From the NCBI GenBank assembly GCA_038501785.1, contig JBAMJR010000350.1, positions 134,001 to 198,000 on the forward strand: a DNA stretch of 64,000 nucleotides, written 5' to 3'. Under the pieces are notes generated by a model, which was not told the DNA's origin, did not search any database, and was given only the letters and a program-made list of their open reading frames with translations. Shown here piece by piece: positions 1-11,780 of this stretch (the first letter of the stretch is position 1; each line of letters begins with the position of its first letter). The translations under genes and the position numbers were made by a program. The stretch is from Myoxocephalus aenaeus. Its lineage: Eukaryota > Chordata > Actinopteri > Perciformes > Cottidae.

Positions 1-501
1 CTCCTTCCCGCACACACCGCATAATCCTTCACAACAACGATCCCAATGGCTACACAAACAATTCCACTGGGCCGTGAAATATAAACGAGGCCGCGGCTTT
101 GTGTTTCCACCTGCGGATCAGCCAAAATGAACCTTCCACTTTGGGTTTTAGTCACGATGAGATGAATACCTGAGCTTTAATCTGCCTATTATTTTGAAGG
201 CTCGCTGATCAAAGGAAAACAAGGATTACAAGCAAAAAAATAAATGCGGTCTTTGTTGTTGTTTTATGCTAATTTGCGACGATGTGCGGCAGAAGACAAT
301 GACACCAGCATGTTCATATTCATGTGTTTGGAGGTAAACAAATAATAGTTTTTTGTTTGTACATAAAACAAAAGTTTTAGTTTCTGTGAATATACATCGA
401 GTAGATCCACATGAAGGTTGGACAGGTGTGTAGCAATGGCGTGTGGTCCATTGGAGCTCCTGCAATTCCAATTGTGAAATATAGCATTAATGAACAGGCA
501 T

Positions 502-520
502 TTGTTGTTGTTGTTGTTGC
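502..520. repeat. (TTG)n microsatellite
   Basis: About six tandem TTG units in intron DNA. Confidence 0.8.
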
Positions 521-1175
521 TCTCACATTGTTACAGGAAGGTGGGATAAACTAATAAGAAAGCGCTCTGCAGTCTTTGTCTGCGTGCTGTGAGACGGCGG
601 TACATTTGTAAAACATTTGGATACAACTGAAAGATTGGTAGCAATTAAAAAGTCTGTAGTAATATCCAACATATTTGTGAATTCCGGTACATTTTATGAA
701 CCTAAAAAAAACGAGTTTAACGACTACCGGCAGTTCCCAGGGACCTGAGTCCTGCTGATACTGCCAAACTTCAGAGGTGATCAAATGACAACATTCGCTC
801 TTAGTGGTACTTTCAAAATACGACGGTTTTCATTTCCAAAATCCAGTAAACTGAGCTGCCAACAGTACTGTATGGGGCCAGCGCTAGTGCAGAGGGAAAT
901 AAGTCATGCCACTGATCTGTATCCTGTATACTATTAAGAACAAGACAATGGAGAATATTTGGTAAGCTTCCACTAATTATGTCAGAGCTGCAACATTTTT
1001 CAATTTAGAATGGTATTCACTGAGATTATACATGTAGATGAGCGCATCTCATTGGCATGAAATGCTGCTGAATGAGATCTTTTGTCTGGAAAGGAAAATA
1101 AAGTGTTTTCTGCTCGTGAACCTGCTTGAGTATTCACAACACAACAAGAAAGTTGTGTGTGATAATATATGTATG

Positions 1176-1182
<7 letters not shown>

Positions 1183-1238
<56 letters not shown>
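1183..1238. repeat. (AT)28 microsatellite with palindromic flanks
   Basis: An uninterrupted AT run, flanked by GTATGTATATAC on the left and ATACAGTATATTCCTGTATG on the right, so the whole stretch can form a cruciform. Confidence 0.9.
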
Positions 1239-1241
<3 letters not shown>

Positions 1242-1711
1242 TACAGTATATTCCTGTATGTTTTTCAAAACATATATTGCAGAAAAATAAATATTGCAAT
1301 GTCATTTTTTCCCCAACATCGTGCAGCTCTAAGCCTCCCTGTTTAGAGAATGAACGTGTACTCACTTCGGTGGTTGCTGGACTAATAACTTTATCTACTA
1401 TACCATTTTTGGCCCTGTTCAGAGGGAATTAAAGAGCAGTTACATTCGATGCAATGAGTGCATTACTCTCCCACTTTGGCTGGGTTACTGGAAGTGCTGA
1501 GACGCAACCAAATAAATATTATTTATCGCAGGGAAACTCTTCCAAATCCTCCATTAATTATATCTAGATGATTCTCTAAATCAACCCAGCACCTACAGTG
1601 GAGTGCCTTGCTCAAGCACGTACCTACCTACATTTCCCCAGTAGGTGCAGTGATGAACAACTGTACCCTCTCCAACCTTTACTTCTGTATCATGTGAGCG
1701 TGTGTTTTTAC

Positions 1712-1894
1712 CCTCAATGCTGCATCCCGGCCCCATGCAGGGCTGGAAATCTTGGGTGTGGGGACACGGCACGCTGAGGTCCAGCTGGGCCTTCAGCATC
1801 CTCTGCCTCATCCTTCGGCCCTTTTCGCACGTCGCACTGCTACAGGCCGACCAGGGAGACCAGCCCGAGTAGATGCACGTCTCTGGTGTGTCAT
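1712..1894 (-). CDS. spon1: spon1 exon: thrombospondin type 1 repeat 1
   Basis: The 183-nt exon encodes the first thrombospondin repeat: DTPETCIYSGWSPWSACSSA, TCEKGRRMRQRMLKAQLDLS, VPCPHTQDFQPCMGPGCSIE. The six cysteines, the WSPW motif (a site for C-mannosylation in this repeat family) and the basic stretch after TCEKG are all present. MRQRMLKAQLDLSVPCP is identical to mammals. Acceptor CTCTCTCAG, donor GTAAAA. It ends one base into a codon, expected to become aspartate with the next exon, which lies before position 1. Confidence 0.96.
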
Positions 1895-2820
1895 CTGAGA
1901 GAGAAACACAGGCGTTAACAAGAAGAAAGAGGCATTATGATATGTCCGTTGGGCTGACACCGATTGTTTAACATCGTACCCACAGGTGATTACTGCAGGT
2001 ACTGGACCACGAGAGGCCAGCGAGTGACATCCGAGGGGGGGAGAGGGAGAGGAGAGTGTGATTTGTGAATGTCTCTTCCAATTATCAGCGGTAGCTGGAG
2101 CTCCAAGAAGTAGCAGGGGGACTGGCTTCAATTAAAAGTGCTCTCTCGGGGGTTAGGAGAGCCAGAGAAAATGAGAGAGAGAGAGGCGAGAGAGACTATA
2201 TCGTCAGGCCTCGGGGACGAACCTTGAGCTGGGGCAATTCTCCCGGATAATGTAATGACAGAGGAGGATGAGGGAACAAAGGAGCCGGAGACGCAGAGAG
2301 GAAGGGAAGAGGACAGACGGGGCGGATGCGTAAGTGAAAGCAGTGAGGCTCCGCGGCGGGACATAAGGGGACCGGCCTCGTCTCCGTAGTGGCATCTCAC
2401 AATAGAGGAGACAGGAGGACGGTCAAGAGAGGAGGGAAAGGAGCAAATGGTCTACGACTGACCGAGGAAGACATTTATCAGGTGGCGGGAGATTCTTGTT
2501 AAGAAATTCTGCAGCGTGGGCAAAATGCCGCACCCGTCCCGAGGCCACTTAAAACAGGCTCACAATGTACGACACAAACACCGTCCTGCACTGGTGCGTC
2601 TTGTTTAGCCCGTCTGCTGGTTAACAAGCAGGCAGGGGACAGCTCATTTCGTAGGGTTTAAGGTCACAGCGCTCATCCCGGTTCGTGCTAGAGAAGAACT
2701 TGTGTGATTTTACGACCACGTTAGAAATCAAAAGTCTTTCTAGCTCTTTCAAAACACTTGAATATTTCTTCCGTACTCATTTGTTACTGTATTTTTTCTT
2801 TATGGTCACAGTTTCAAACA

Positions 2821-3055
2821 TTCAATTCAATTCAGTTTATTTTGTATACAATCTGTACACATAACATTGGATCAGGAAAAACTCCCCCAAATAAAGATAG
2901 TAAAAAAAAACTTTCACAGGGAAAAAAGGGAAGAAACCTGAGGGAGAGCAACAGAGGAGGATCCCTCTCCCTGGATGGACAGAAGCAATAGATGTCATGT
3001 GACCAGAATGAATAACATAACAGAGTTACAGCACATTACATGAATATGACATTAT
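2821..3055 (+). repeat. dispersed repeat, copy related to 17605-17760
   Basis: Both loci share TTCAGTTTATTTT near the start and then GGATCAGGAAAAACTCCCCC, followed by AATAAAGATAGTAAA. This copy continues with GGGAAGAAACCTGAGGGAGA. The pattern matches a repeat widespread in percomorph fish introns. I do not know its class. Confidence 0.65.
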
Positions 3056-3167
3056 TAACTTTGTGGTTAACTTTGTAAATTCAAGCAAAAGAAAAACACT
3101 ACGAGCTTAGGTTATGTTTCTTCAAAAAACGTTAGGTTACGTACAGAACTTAAAAAGGGTAAATGTT

Positions 3168-3250
3168 GACTTTTTTATTTCACACAGGACATGAACAGAG
3201 GTCTCCTGGGTGAAAGTCTGGAGGTTTAGTTTGATACTCTTCCCTATGCG
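3168..3250 (+). repeat. dispersed repeat with GGTCTCCTGG core
   Basis: Contains GTTGACTT, TTTCACACAGGACATGAACA and GGTCTCCTGGGTGAAAG. Related copies lie at about 18140-18200 and 19418-19490, all in the same orientation. Confidence 0.55.
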
Positions 3251-4295
3251 GCCTTCTGCGAAGTAGGATTACAAATGTTTTTGTGAAACATCAACACCTT
3301 TGGGAACATTTGTTTTAGGAGACCCGGCTGACATTTTCATTCATGCATTCATTCATGAAAAGTTGTATAAATCTTAAACAAATAATACAAAATGTAAATA
3401 CACATATTTCCCTTGAATTACTTATTCAACCAAATGTTTTGACTTTCCTCGACATGCTCATAAAATCATGCTTTAGTTAAGAGGTTTGGACATTGTAGGT
3501 AAACTAATGAAATACTATAACAGTGACCATTTTGCAGATGTTATGTTTTTCAAAAACACGACCCGGGCGTTATTACTTTAAAAGGTGTATTTGCTAATAC
3601 AAATGTAAATGTCTAGGTAAAGGGGTTGCAAACATCCTAAATGTTTATTCTCTGTCGTGGTCTCTCTACTTATCCAACAAAACAACATGTATAATAGATC
3701 AGGAAAAATGTGTGAGAGAAAGTGAGATGAAAAGAGAGCACGTGACAAAAGAAACTATGTTATTGTGGTTATTTACTAAATTATAGATACAACTCTGGCC
3801 GTAAACAGTTTTCGTAGGCAGCACTGCGTAAATATCGTTGTCCAATAGTGACAGGATCTGTGATGCATGGCGGAATATAAAGTGTGTTTGATAGGGACGG
3901 GACTTGCTCTCTGTGTGTTCTGACTACCTGACCTGAGCCCATCTGTGCCTCTATTTAAACCAGTTGTGTCTGTAATGAGCTATGTGTGTGTCCTGGAGCA
4001 TCACGCGTCCATGAATCCCTGCGGTGTCCGCTCAGTCTGTAAGTGGATAATAGTTCGCGTGAATGTTTTGCAAACACAGAGTGAATTGAAGAGTTCAAAG
4101 AACATAAAGGAATGCAATATCACGTAATGACATGGTCAGAATAATACACTCTGTCAAGCCCTTAAAGTGAATCCATTGTGTCTTGTTTGGGTCTTTCCCT
4201 GAAGAACTGTAATCAGTAAAAGGTCTGTTTATAGAAATTAAATTGGAGTAAAAGGACATTTTCCAACCAAATTAACAGAGCTCTGCGACCGTTGT

Positions 4296-4620
4296 AGCGC
4301 GCTAACTTCCGACGTTAACAACTTAATGCTTCGTCCTCAATCGATTGTCACAGCGTTAGCACATTGCTATCGCCAGATAAGTGATAATTTAGCTCGGCTC
4401 ATTTTCTGTAACCAGTGTAGCATTAAAGGGTGGGGAAATTAACAAGCAAGTTATCTAGGTAACTAGCGGACAGTTGGCCAGTTAGCTAGCGAATTCCACC
4501 ATGCAGTCATGCTACACTGGTGACAGAAAATGAGCTGATCAGCAGGCCGGTGTCCAGCGGCAGCGCTGGGTCCGGTCTCACTTCTCGGCGCTCCCCAGAG
4601 AAGGAGAGGCTACATAGCTA
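4296..4620. repeat. dispersed repeat related to 22672-22880
   Basis: The two loci share TTAACAACTTAATGCTTC-like, CAGCGTTAG, GTGTAGCATTA, GTTAACAAGC and GCTAGCTAG blocks in the same order, then CGCTCC and GAGAAGGA. An old copy pair of one repeat family; class unknown. Confidence 0.5.
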
Positions 4621-4698
4621 ACTAGCCAGCCATCCATCTCCGGAGTTGCGTCCACTCTACTCTTATTTTATTTGTGCGGGTGTGTGCATTTACTGTAC

Positions 4699-4774
4699 CT
4701 CCTTCCTTCTCCTCCTGTCCAATATCAGCGACGATGTCGTCTATGGTGTCCGGCACCACGTTGCACTGCTCACC
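4699..4774 (-). CDS. spon1: spon1 exon: acidic linker before TSR1
   Basis: A 76-nt exon with no internal ATG start. It encodes GEQCNVVPDTIDDIVADIGQ then EEKEG plus one base. Mammalian F-spondin has GEQCNIVPDNVDDIVADLAP EEKDE. Acceptor TGTGTGCAG, donor GTACAG. The last G joins AT of the next exon to give aspartate, so the join reads EGDDTPETC, as in the family. Both neighbours fit in phase, which confirms this small exon. Confidence 0.95.
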
Positions 4775-5434
4775 CTGCACACACATGGAAAACTCGTGAA
4801 AAATTCATCCAAAGCTCTTACGAAATGCTTTTATTATTACACTGTTCTCACTAGATCACCATTGGCTGTGTATATGTCAATGGTATTTCAAGAGTTCTGT
4901 GTCTTGTGATGGAATGTAATTATTTTCAGAGGTAACCTCCAGGCCTGTATGTGTGATCAACAGAGTTTACATAGTTTGACAACATCATCACGAAGCAGTA
5001 TTGAAAACAATCAGATACTTTGACGCAGCTGCTTGTTGTTGAAGTCAATGTCAATGACATATCTTAAAAGAGCTATCAGCTACAGCGTAGATTTACTAGC
5101 GTCAGTCTTGTGCAAGTAAGCCCAAATTTGTGAAAATAAATTGTTGCGTTTTACTTGCATAATATAGTTGTATATATAATATGAGCTGTACTTCTTTTCA
5201 TTATCATATACAGTATTTCTCCCACATATTGAAAGAAGTTGAGTGAATATTCAATGATAGTTGAAGACTTAAACAAAAAACAATAAAGTCACCTCTGTGG
5301 GTTATGAACATGATGCTTCACTGTGGTTTTGGCAACATAGTTGTAGATCACTGGAAGTTTTGTAATAAGTGGTATTTTTTTGTCAAGAAACGTTCTTTAT
5401 ACGTCCATACCTACTTTTACCTACGGCATTGTAC
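4775..5434. other. spon1 intron, 660 bp
   Basis: AT-rich intron. I see no repeat, RNA gene or exon in it. Confidence 0.6.
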
Positions 5435-5575
5435 CTTTCTAGCGATGCGTTCCACCACCAGCCTGGCCACAGAGGTAATTGCCCCTCCCTCAGGGTCGTA
5501 GAACGGGCTCTGGGGGTGATCCAAACTGGTCAAAGGTCGGATCTTCTCCTGAGGAATGGTGGGCTGGTTCGGTGA
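5435..5575 (-). CDS. spon1: spon1 exon: linker after spondin_N
   Basis: The 141-nt exon encodes exactly 47 residues: SPNQPTIPQEKIRPLTSLDH, PQSPFYDPEGGAITSVARLV, VERIARK. The mammalian protein differs at only a few places (SPNKPT, GGSITQVARVVIERIARK). It is the proline-rich linker between spondin_N and the first thrombospondin repeat. Acceptor TTTTTTTCAG, donor GTACAA, phase 0 at both ends. Confidence 0.96.
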
Positions 5576-7901
5576 CTGAAAAAAAAGATGAAATAAGGGA
5601 TAAAGTGAGCAAAAAAGTACAATATTCATAGGTTACAGCTGCTATATACATGTCTATTTCATATTTACAATGAATACAATGAATTTGTGTCATGTAAAAT
5701 GTTTTGCTTGCAGAGACAAACCCACAAATAACAATGGCCAGACTCCCCTTAGCTCTACACACCGCTTTAGCACCTTCCAGCTAATTGTTTTGGTTTCGAC
5801 GTCTGCAACTTCACAGTCTTGGTTCAGTCTTACTGCCCTCATCAGTACTGTTTTCCAGCTAATAGGCAAAGAAGCTCTATAAACTGACAGATGATGGACA
5901 GATAAAGTTAAATATTTCCCACTGGAGACTACAACAAAGTTTAATGCTGTAAAAAATAATGTTGCTCCATGACGTATTTAATATATAAATATAATGGCAT
6001 GTCTTTAACACAGTTGTCATAATAGCTTTAAACTGTATGGAAATAATATGTCAAAGATGTGTTCACAGCTGGTTCAGTTGCTCTCAGGCAGCCATAAAAA
6101 GCAAGTCGATTATTGCAGCTTTGAGTATCTTATATATAAAATAAATCATGTCTCTGGAACACGTCGAGCCCCCGGTGACCCTTCTGGAAAACAAGCGCAA
6201 ATAATACGATGCTACCAATGGAGATGACAATGATTTGAAGGGAGAGTATTCCCCCCTCCCACATTAGCATTGAGCAAATGGAGCACTTGGAGTTGGAACG
6301 GTTGGTGTCCTAGAGGAAAACATCTGCTCTTGTACCGTATACTGAGTATGAAATACGACAGGAGGGAGGGCGGTCTGAGTCTTCCACTGAGCAATGGTAA
6401 GACTAATCAAAGTTAAACAGACAAAATTTAGGACATGGGAATTATTTGCGGGACAAGAATACTAATCCAATAGCAAGCGTACAGAGTCTGTGAAACAGGC
6501 TTTTAGAAGGAGAACAACATGATTTCTCTCGAGGGGAAGGGAACAGTGGAGCGGCAGTAATTTAAGTAAGCAAGCAAGAATTAATACAAAGTAATAACAC
6601 TGTAATGGCTGTCTGGATTTTATACCCTAGTCTGACCAAAACGGGTGAGGTAGTTAGGTGTCAAGGGCCCTGAAGACGCCGCTTCTCCCATCAGCCATCT
6701 GGTGCGGGCCTCTTTTCTTCTCTTTTCCTTCACATGAATCATTCTCTTTGTTCTCACAGTTAACTCAGTGTTGTTTCAAGTTTCAAACCAACCTAACATA
6801 TGCAGGAGTAGTGAGTGAGACAAAAGGAAGACATCCACGACGGAAGTAGGAGAAGGAGATATGAATTTACATCATCATCTACAGAGCCGTAACAGCGACG
6901 TTGATGATTCCCTTTGTAGTTGCAAGTTCACTAAAAGTATCTCCTCTGACTTTTTGGTTAAAAAGGTGCAGAGGACATCCATCACATCATGTGGGAGACA
7001 TTTGCACGCCACACATTTCATGTCTGCAAGCCGAAAGAAACATCCAAGTCTTTGCTTTGTGCAAAGTTGAACAAGAAGACTTGTACTTCCTCGACTCTGC
7101 CCGTAGGTGGCATTGATTCAACGTCTGCTGTGATGTAGCACCGCATGCATTATCTGGTGGTAAACCGACACAGTGTGCTTACAGGGGAACACTTTCCAGA
7201 GTAATGGTCCTTTATCTGCTTGGAAACTGTAGTTTAGAAAGACCTTCCAGGATCCAAGGAAGTAAACGCGATGTTTAAGCAGTGCAGAGCCACATAGTTG
7301 TGTTGTACTTTACATTTTACATGATGACTGATTCACATACATGTAGCCCAATACACATTGGGCAGAGGGTCGTTCGTAGCCGTTTCGGGCTGCTGGTGAT
7401 GGAGACAGTGAGCTCAGCTTTAGGGAGGGCTGAGAGCGCTGTGCCCGCCATCGCGGGGCCCCCGCAAAAGCACCGCTGACGCCAGCCCGGGCTCTGTTCC
7501 CGCCGTCCAGCGAAGCCTTTCCCCAGGGAGTTGCACGGCATCTCAAGCTTAGTCTCCAACACCTCCAGTGGAGAGGGATACTGTCAACTGTTTTTTTTTG
7601 GGTGCCTCGGCAGGTAGTTGAGGTTCCCCGTTGTAGTCTATCCTCCCCCATTTTTATGAACTGCGTCATATCTATTCATGTTAACCCATTTTGTTCCGTA
7701 AAGTTGAGTTTTGTGATTATTTGACGGCTCTCAGTTGGTTGCAAGTGAATTCCTGCCACACCTTTTGAAACCTTAGAATTTACCTTTTCGAGAGAGGGAA
7801 GAAATGCTGCTGTTTAAACATGTTCAGTTTTGAGGATGTCTCAGGTTTCTACCATTGCCAACCAACCTATGAACTAACCATGTTACGTCATGCTTGATTA
7901 C
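5576..7901. other. spon1 intron, 2.3 kb
   Basis: No exon. A GC-rich stretch at about 7370-7520 contains a run of CCCGCC and GGGGCCCCCG blocks but no recognisable coding pattern. The remainder is unremarkable. Confidence 0.55.
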
Positions 7902-8103
7902 CTCATACGTGACACCATTGTCAGTGCCTGCATCCCAGGGAATGAGGCCCGTCTCCAGCCTCTGGACCCAGCCACACTCCTTGGTGCAGAGGTCCTCTCC
8001 CGATAGTCCCACATTCCAGTCTGGGCTGGGCCCCAGCATGGTGAGGAAGGACATCAGGTGACGGGTCCGGTCCACAGAAAACTCGGCTGATGGAGCCGCT
8101 CGC
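7902..8103 (-). CDS. spon1: spon1 exon: C-terminal part of spondin_N
   Basis: The 202-nt exon encodes 67 residues. It begins RAAPSAEFSVDRTRHLMSFL, continues TMLGPSPDWNVGLSGEDLCT, KECGWVQ, and ends LIPWDAGTDNGVTYE. The PSPDWNVG motif and the CTKEC pair of cysteines are hallmarks of the end of spondin_N. Between GWVQ and LIPWDAG this protein has RLETG where mammals have KVVQD; the rest is near-identical. Acceptor ATCACCAG, donor GTAATC, phase 0 at the end. Confidence 0.96.
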
Positions 8104-8529
8104 CTGGTGATACGGGTGGGTAGAGAAAAGAACGGAAATAAGGTTGTATCCAGATAATTAAATTCCATTTGAAATATTATAAAGAGACAGCTCTAAGTCA
8201 GCAATTTTTTGTTGAATACTCGTAAATGGCTCTGATGTCAAGACCTCTGACCCGACTAAATCTCTGCTAATTGCTGGATAATTGAACCTCCGAAACATCC
8301 AATTAGTGGCAGAAAATAGCTCATAATAAAATGTTCTCTCCCAACGTCTAAAAATCTACGGGAAATAATACAACCTTCAAAGATAATAATAGGGTAATGT
8401 AAAGTTAAAGTTTTTGTATGAAAATCAGTCCATGGTATCTTAATTATCACGTCTTAACCGAGACATAACAACTTGACAACTTTGCATGCAAAATTGAACA
8501 AAATGAGCTCATATTTCATGTGATCGTGC

Positions 8530-8531
<2 letters not shown>

Positions 8532-8586
<55 letters not shown>
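8532..8586. repeat. (GT)27 microsatellite
   Basis: An uninterrupted GT run followed by GCATGTGTGCATGTGTGC. Confidence 0.95.
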
Positions 8587-8587
<1 letters not shown>

Positions 8588-8706
8588 ATGTGTGCATGTG
8601 TGCGAAGGTTCTCATTAGTAAAAATAATAGCAGCACAATGTATCGCAAATGACAGACAAGGCTAGGAGGGGTAATTAAACAGATGTTTGGTGAAAGATAC
8701 GGTACA

Positions 8707-8710
<4 letters not shown>

Positions 8711-8787
<77 letters not shown>
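8711..8787. repeat. (TG)38 microsatellite
   Basis: A perfect TG run of about 38 units, only 124 bp from the (GT)27 array and in the same strand sense. Confidence 0.95.
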
Positions 8788-8788
<1 letters not shown>

Positions 8789-9138
8789 GTAGCTCATGCA
8801 GTGCCGGAGGCTAGAACTGAGATAGGTTTCTAATTGCTCTTGAGCTAGTTCCAAGGAGTGCACAGGATGCCAGAGTATGTGACTATTCAGCCTGGCTTTG
8901 TTAAGAGCTGCATAATAGGAAGAAATCATAAAACAATTAAGGATTATTTGTAATCGTTCAAGATCAAGATCAGTGGATGTGAGCTGCCCGCCGTCCGGGA
9001 CATTTACAGCGATTGTTGTGGCAGTAAAGCCCGCGGGATCATCAGTGACCCCAGTCACCCCGACGGTTACGGCTGCTGCCGTCTGGCAAGCGACATCGCA
9101 GCTCCGGGGCAAATAAGATACTAGGCAGCTATGTTCAC

Positions 9139-9159
9139 TTTTTTTTTTTGGGGGGGGGG
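9139..9159. repeat. T11G10 homopolymer junction
   Basis: Eleven T followed directly by ten G. Unusual composition; homopolymer lengths may be imprecise in an assembly. Confidence 0.85.
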
Positions 9160-9554
9160 GTTGTTTTATTGCTATTATGCTGAAATGTCAAGGAGCCCAA
9201 AACAAAATAATTGTACTCTCTTGACATGTAAGATTAAAGGTTTCTAAATTGTATGTAATTTCTACGAATTTTTAATACTTCTTTTCATCACTCCACAAAT
9301 CAGAAAATACTGTCAACAATCATAAACCTTCAGAATTTAGAGATAAATGAAACTGGAAATGTTGGTCTTATGTAAGTGTTACTAAACCAAAATCTATAAA
9401 TTGACCAGTGCATGAAAAACAAAGGATAAAAGTGATGTTAAATTATTATTATAATAATAAAAAGAAAAGCTATGTTATGTTATTCATGTGAAACAAGTAG
9501 TTAATGTTTTATGTTTTTGTGACGGAACGTTCCGGCACTTCTGTGCTTATTTGA

Positions 9555-9743
9555 AACCTAACTAAGTAGTTGTGTTGCCTAAACCTAACTAAGTGGTTGT
9601 GTTGCATCAACCTAACTAAGTAGTTGTGTTGCCTAAACCTAATTAAGTGGTTGTGTTGCATCAACCTAACTAAGTAGTTGTGTTGCCTAAACCTAATTAA
9701 GTGGTTGTGTTGCATCAACCTAATTAAGTAGTTGTGTTGTCCA
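9555..9743. repeat. 27-bp minisatellite in 54-bp higher-order units
   Basis: Seven 27-bp units start at 9555, 9582, 9609, 9636, 9663, 9690 and 9717. Each begins AACCTAAYTAAGTRGTTGTG. Type A (GTAGTTGTGTTGCCTA) alternates with type B (GTGGTTGTGTTGCATC), giving a 54-bp period. Some later units have AATTAAG in place of AACTAAG, including two B units. No unique spacers, so it is not a CRISPR array. Confidence 0.95.
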
Positions 9744-9944
9744 AAGTTATATGACTTATTTTTTAAATAAGTGTGACCAAATGTGTACAATACTCGAAAC
9801 AGGCACCGAGGACATAAAGCGCTAAATTAATAACAAACAAAAAAATTTGGATGTTCCTGTTGTTTCTTTTGTTATTATTTGAATTTCCATCTCTCGCAGA
9901 AGTGCCTCTCCCATTCAGTGAAACTGACATTGAGTGATACTTAC

Positions 9945-10009
9945 ATGTTGAGCGGCTGCCATGCCGGCCACTGAGCCTTAGTCTTAATGACAGTAAGCAC
10001 TTCATCTCC
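9945..10009 (-). CDS. spon1: spon1 exon: spondin_N domain
   Basis: A 65-nt exon encoding GDEVLTVIKTKAQWPAWQPL then N and two bases (AT). Mammalian F-spondin has SDEVLTVIKAKAQWPAWQPL N V. The final AT is completed by G of the next exon to give methionine, where mammals have valine. Acceptor CTCTTCGCAG, donor a consensus GTAAGT. This is the first exon after the 29.8-kb intron. A 27-bp minisatellite lies about 200 bp downstream in the following intron. Confidence 0.95.
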
Positions 10010-10773
10010 CTGCGAAGAGAAAGAGACAAAGAGAGAGGGAAACGTGAGGCAATTTGTCTCTAAATGGATGACTATGAAGCAAGGGAAAATAAAAGAGAGA
10101 CATTGACAGAGAAAAGGCCAAAATTGACAATTTGACACGACTGAGGGTTGTGTACTTTCATCCAAGGACAGCAAAGTGTGCTCCACTTCTCGGAGGCTTA
10201 AGAGCCTCTTATCGGTCTGTTATCGGGACAAAATGGCTCTGTGTCATAGTGTTATTGTAGCGGGGAGCCGCACTCCCACTTTATGCACAACACATTATCT
10301 ATCATAATGCATCGGACGAAGCCTTTTTATTCGGCTGAAAGCAGCAAAACAAATGATGGATTTAGTGTGGCGCTGCAGTTGATTAGAACGGAATGGGGAG
10401 AGTCAGCATATACCCTTTCTGGTTTAATAAGAGCCTTTATTGTTTTTTCCCCACTTCTCCAGCTTTTTTTCTCAACATAGACTAGACACACAACAGCTTC
10501 AGGTTGGGATGTGCCCAAAAAAGTCTGGTTGACTGAAGGTTTCACTCACAGTCCCTTTGAAAACCTCCCCTCTTCCCCGCGGGCGGTGTGGAGAAAACAA
10601 GTGTGCATGAGGATGTGTGTCTGTCTGTGTGTGTTTATAAGTCAGTGCCCATCCATCTTTTTTGCAACAGCCCGGGGGCTCTGAGGCCTCTCTGGCCTCA
10701 GACCTCACTCCGTCTTCTCAAAAACACATAAAACACACGAAAACACTAACATATATAGATGGACACACACAAA

Positions 10774-10776
<3 letters not shown>

Positions 10777-10832
<56 letters not shown>
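10777..10832. repeat. (GT)28 microsatellite
   Basis: An uninterrupted GT run in the large intron. Confidence 0.95.
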
Positions 10833-10833
<1 letters not shown>

Positions 10834-11330
10834 TGAGTATAGACAGCCAGAGGGACAGAAACACAAAAGCTGGCATTGAGTCAAGAAAGACCAATGGAGC
10901 GAAGGCTGAATTTCCAGACAGGAAGGATGAAGAGGAACAATCCTTTAAGTTGGAGTGTCTGGGTCAGAGGTTATTGTCTCAAACTTCAGTTCAAGGTTTT
11001 GGTGTAGAGTGAACACGGACACACAATCAACAGAAGGAAATACATTTAGATCGTATGCTGGTGTGCAAGCAAACACTTCTTGGTTAGATTCCATCAGTGT
11101 ACTGATTCCATAAAGCCAGTTAAAGACAGGGAATGGTGCAAGGCGTGAATATGGACGGCAAGCGAGCTATGGCTTTGGAACATCTCGAAGATTTAAACAT
11201 GTCACAAAATATATATTTCGAAATATATATGTTATTTTTTTTTAGCTATCTCTAGAAACAAGCTCATTTTTTGAAGATCTAAGATGACCAATGTTCACGT
11301 TTACGTCTTAAGTTATAAGGACTGCAACCA

Positions 11331-11780
11331 CAGACTGTATCTAAGAAGTGGACGTAGTCATGGTGACGTCACTCGTTGGTTTGTGGACGTTTTGTCTGTC
11401 ACCATCTTGGATTTTGTCCGTCGTCATCTTGTTTTTGTTTTTTGCAACCATTGAACGTAAGTGACCATATTTGGACGGCGGAGGAGTGACGTGGAGACGC
11501 CATGTAAGGCTCTGGTAGGGTAGCAACATGTCAATCACATGGTAGCCCTGGCCTGAAGTATCCTCCTTTTTACTCTAAATAGACCATACTTTACTAAAGG
11601 ACCATCATGCTGTATAGAAGAAGACTTGGAACTAGAGATTGAGACATAAACTCATGTTTACAATGTTTACTGAGGGAATAAATCAAGAGAAAAGTAGAGT
11701 CATTTTCTCATAGACCTCTATGCAATCAGACTTATTTTTGCAACAAGAGAAGTCGCCCCCTGCTGGTCAGTCAAGAGAAT
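11331..11780 (-). repeat. dispersed repeat, inverted relative to 38949-39382
   Basis: The minus strand reads CAGCAGGGGGCGACTTCTC, TATGAGAAAATGACTCTACT, TCTTGATTTATT, ACAGCATGATGGTCC, and ends near a TACAGTCTGTGG motif. The locus at 38949-39382 gives the same blocks in the same order on the plus strand. Similarity is clear but diverged. This GGGGGCGACT repeat is common in fish; class not known to me. Confidence 0.75.

Larger units (their letters stand above)
1..1711. other. spon1 intron after the TSR1 exon (partial)
   Basis: No exon or gene recognised. It contains a short TTG run near 502-520 and an (AT)n array at 1183-1238. The next 3' exon of spon1 (second thrombospondin repeat) should lie before position 1. 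Confidence 0.6.
1895..4698. other. spon1 intron between linker exon and TSR1 exon
   Basis: No further exon. About 2030-2460 is strongly purine-rich on the plus strand, with GAGAG runs. Dispersed repeats lie at 2821-3055, about 3168-3250 and 4296-4620. The rest is AT-rich and not recognised. Confidence 0.6.
8104..9944. other. spon1 intron with two TG arrays and a minisatellite
   Basis: This 1.8-kb intron holds (GT)n at 8532-8586, (TG)n at 8711-8787, a T11G10 tract at 9139-9159 and a 27-bp minisatellite at 9555-9743. No exon seen. Confidence 0.65.

Noticed and set aside
5490..5762. Alternative frame overlapping spon1 exon 5435-5575
   Set aside because: Shadow of the real exon in another frame; the spon1 frame matches the family residue by residue.
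8454..9112. Frames with His-Thr or Val-Cys runs over TG arrays
   Set aside because: Dinucleotide repeats read in frame; no gene.
9555..9743. CRISPR-like array
   Set aside because: Repeats abut with no unique spacers and the genome is vertebrate. It is a minisatellite.
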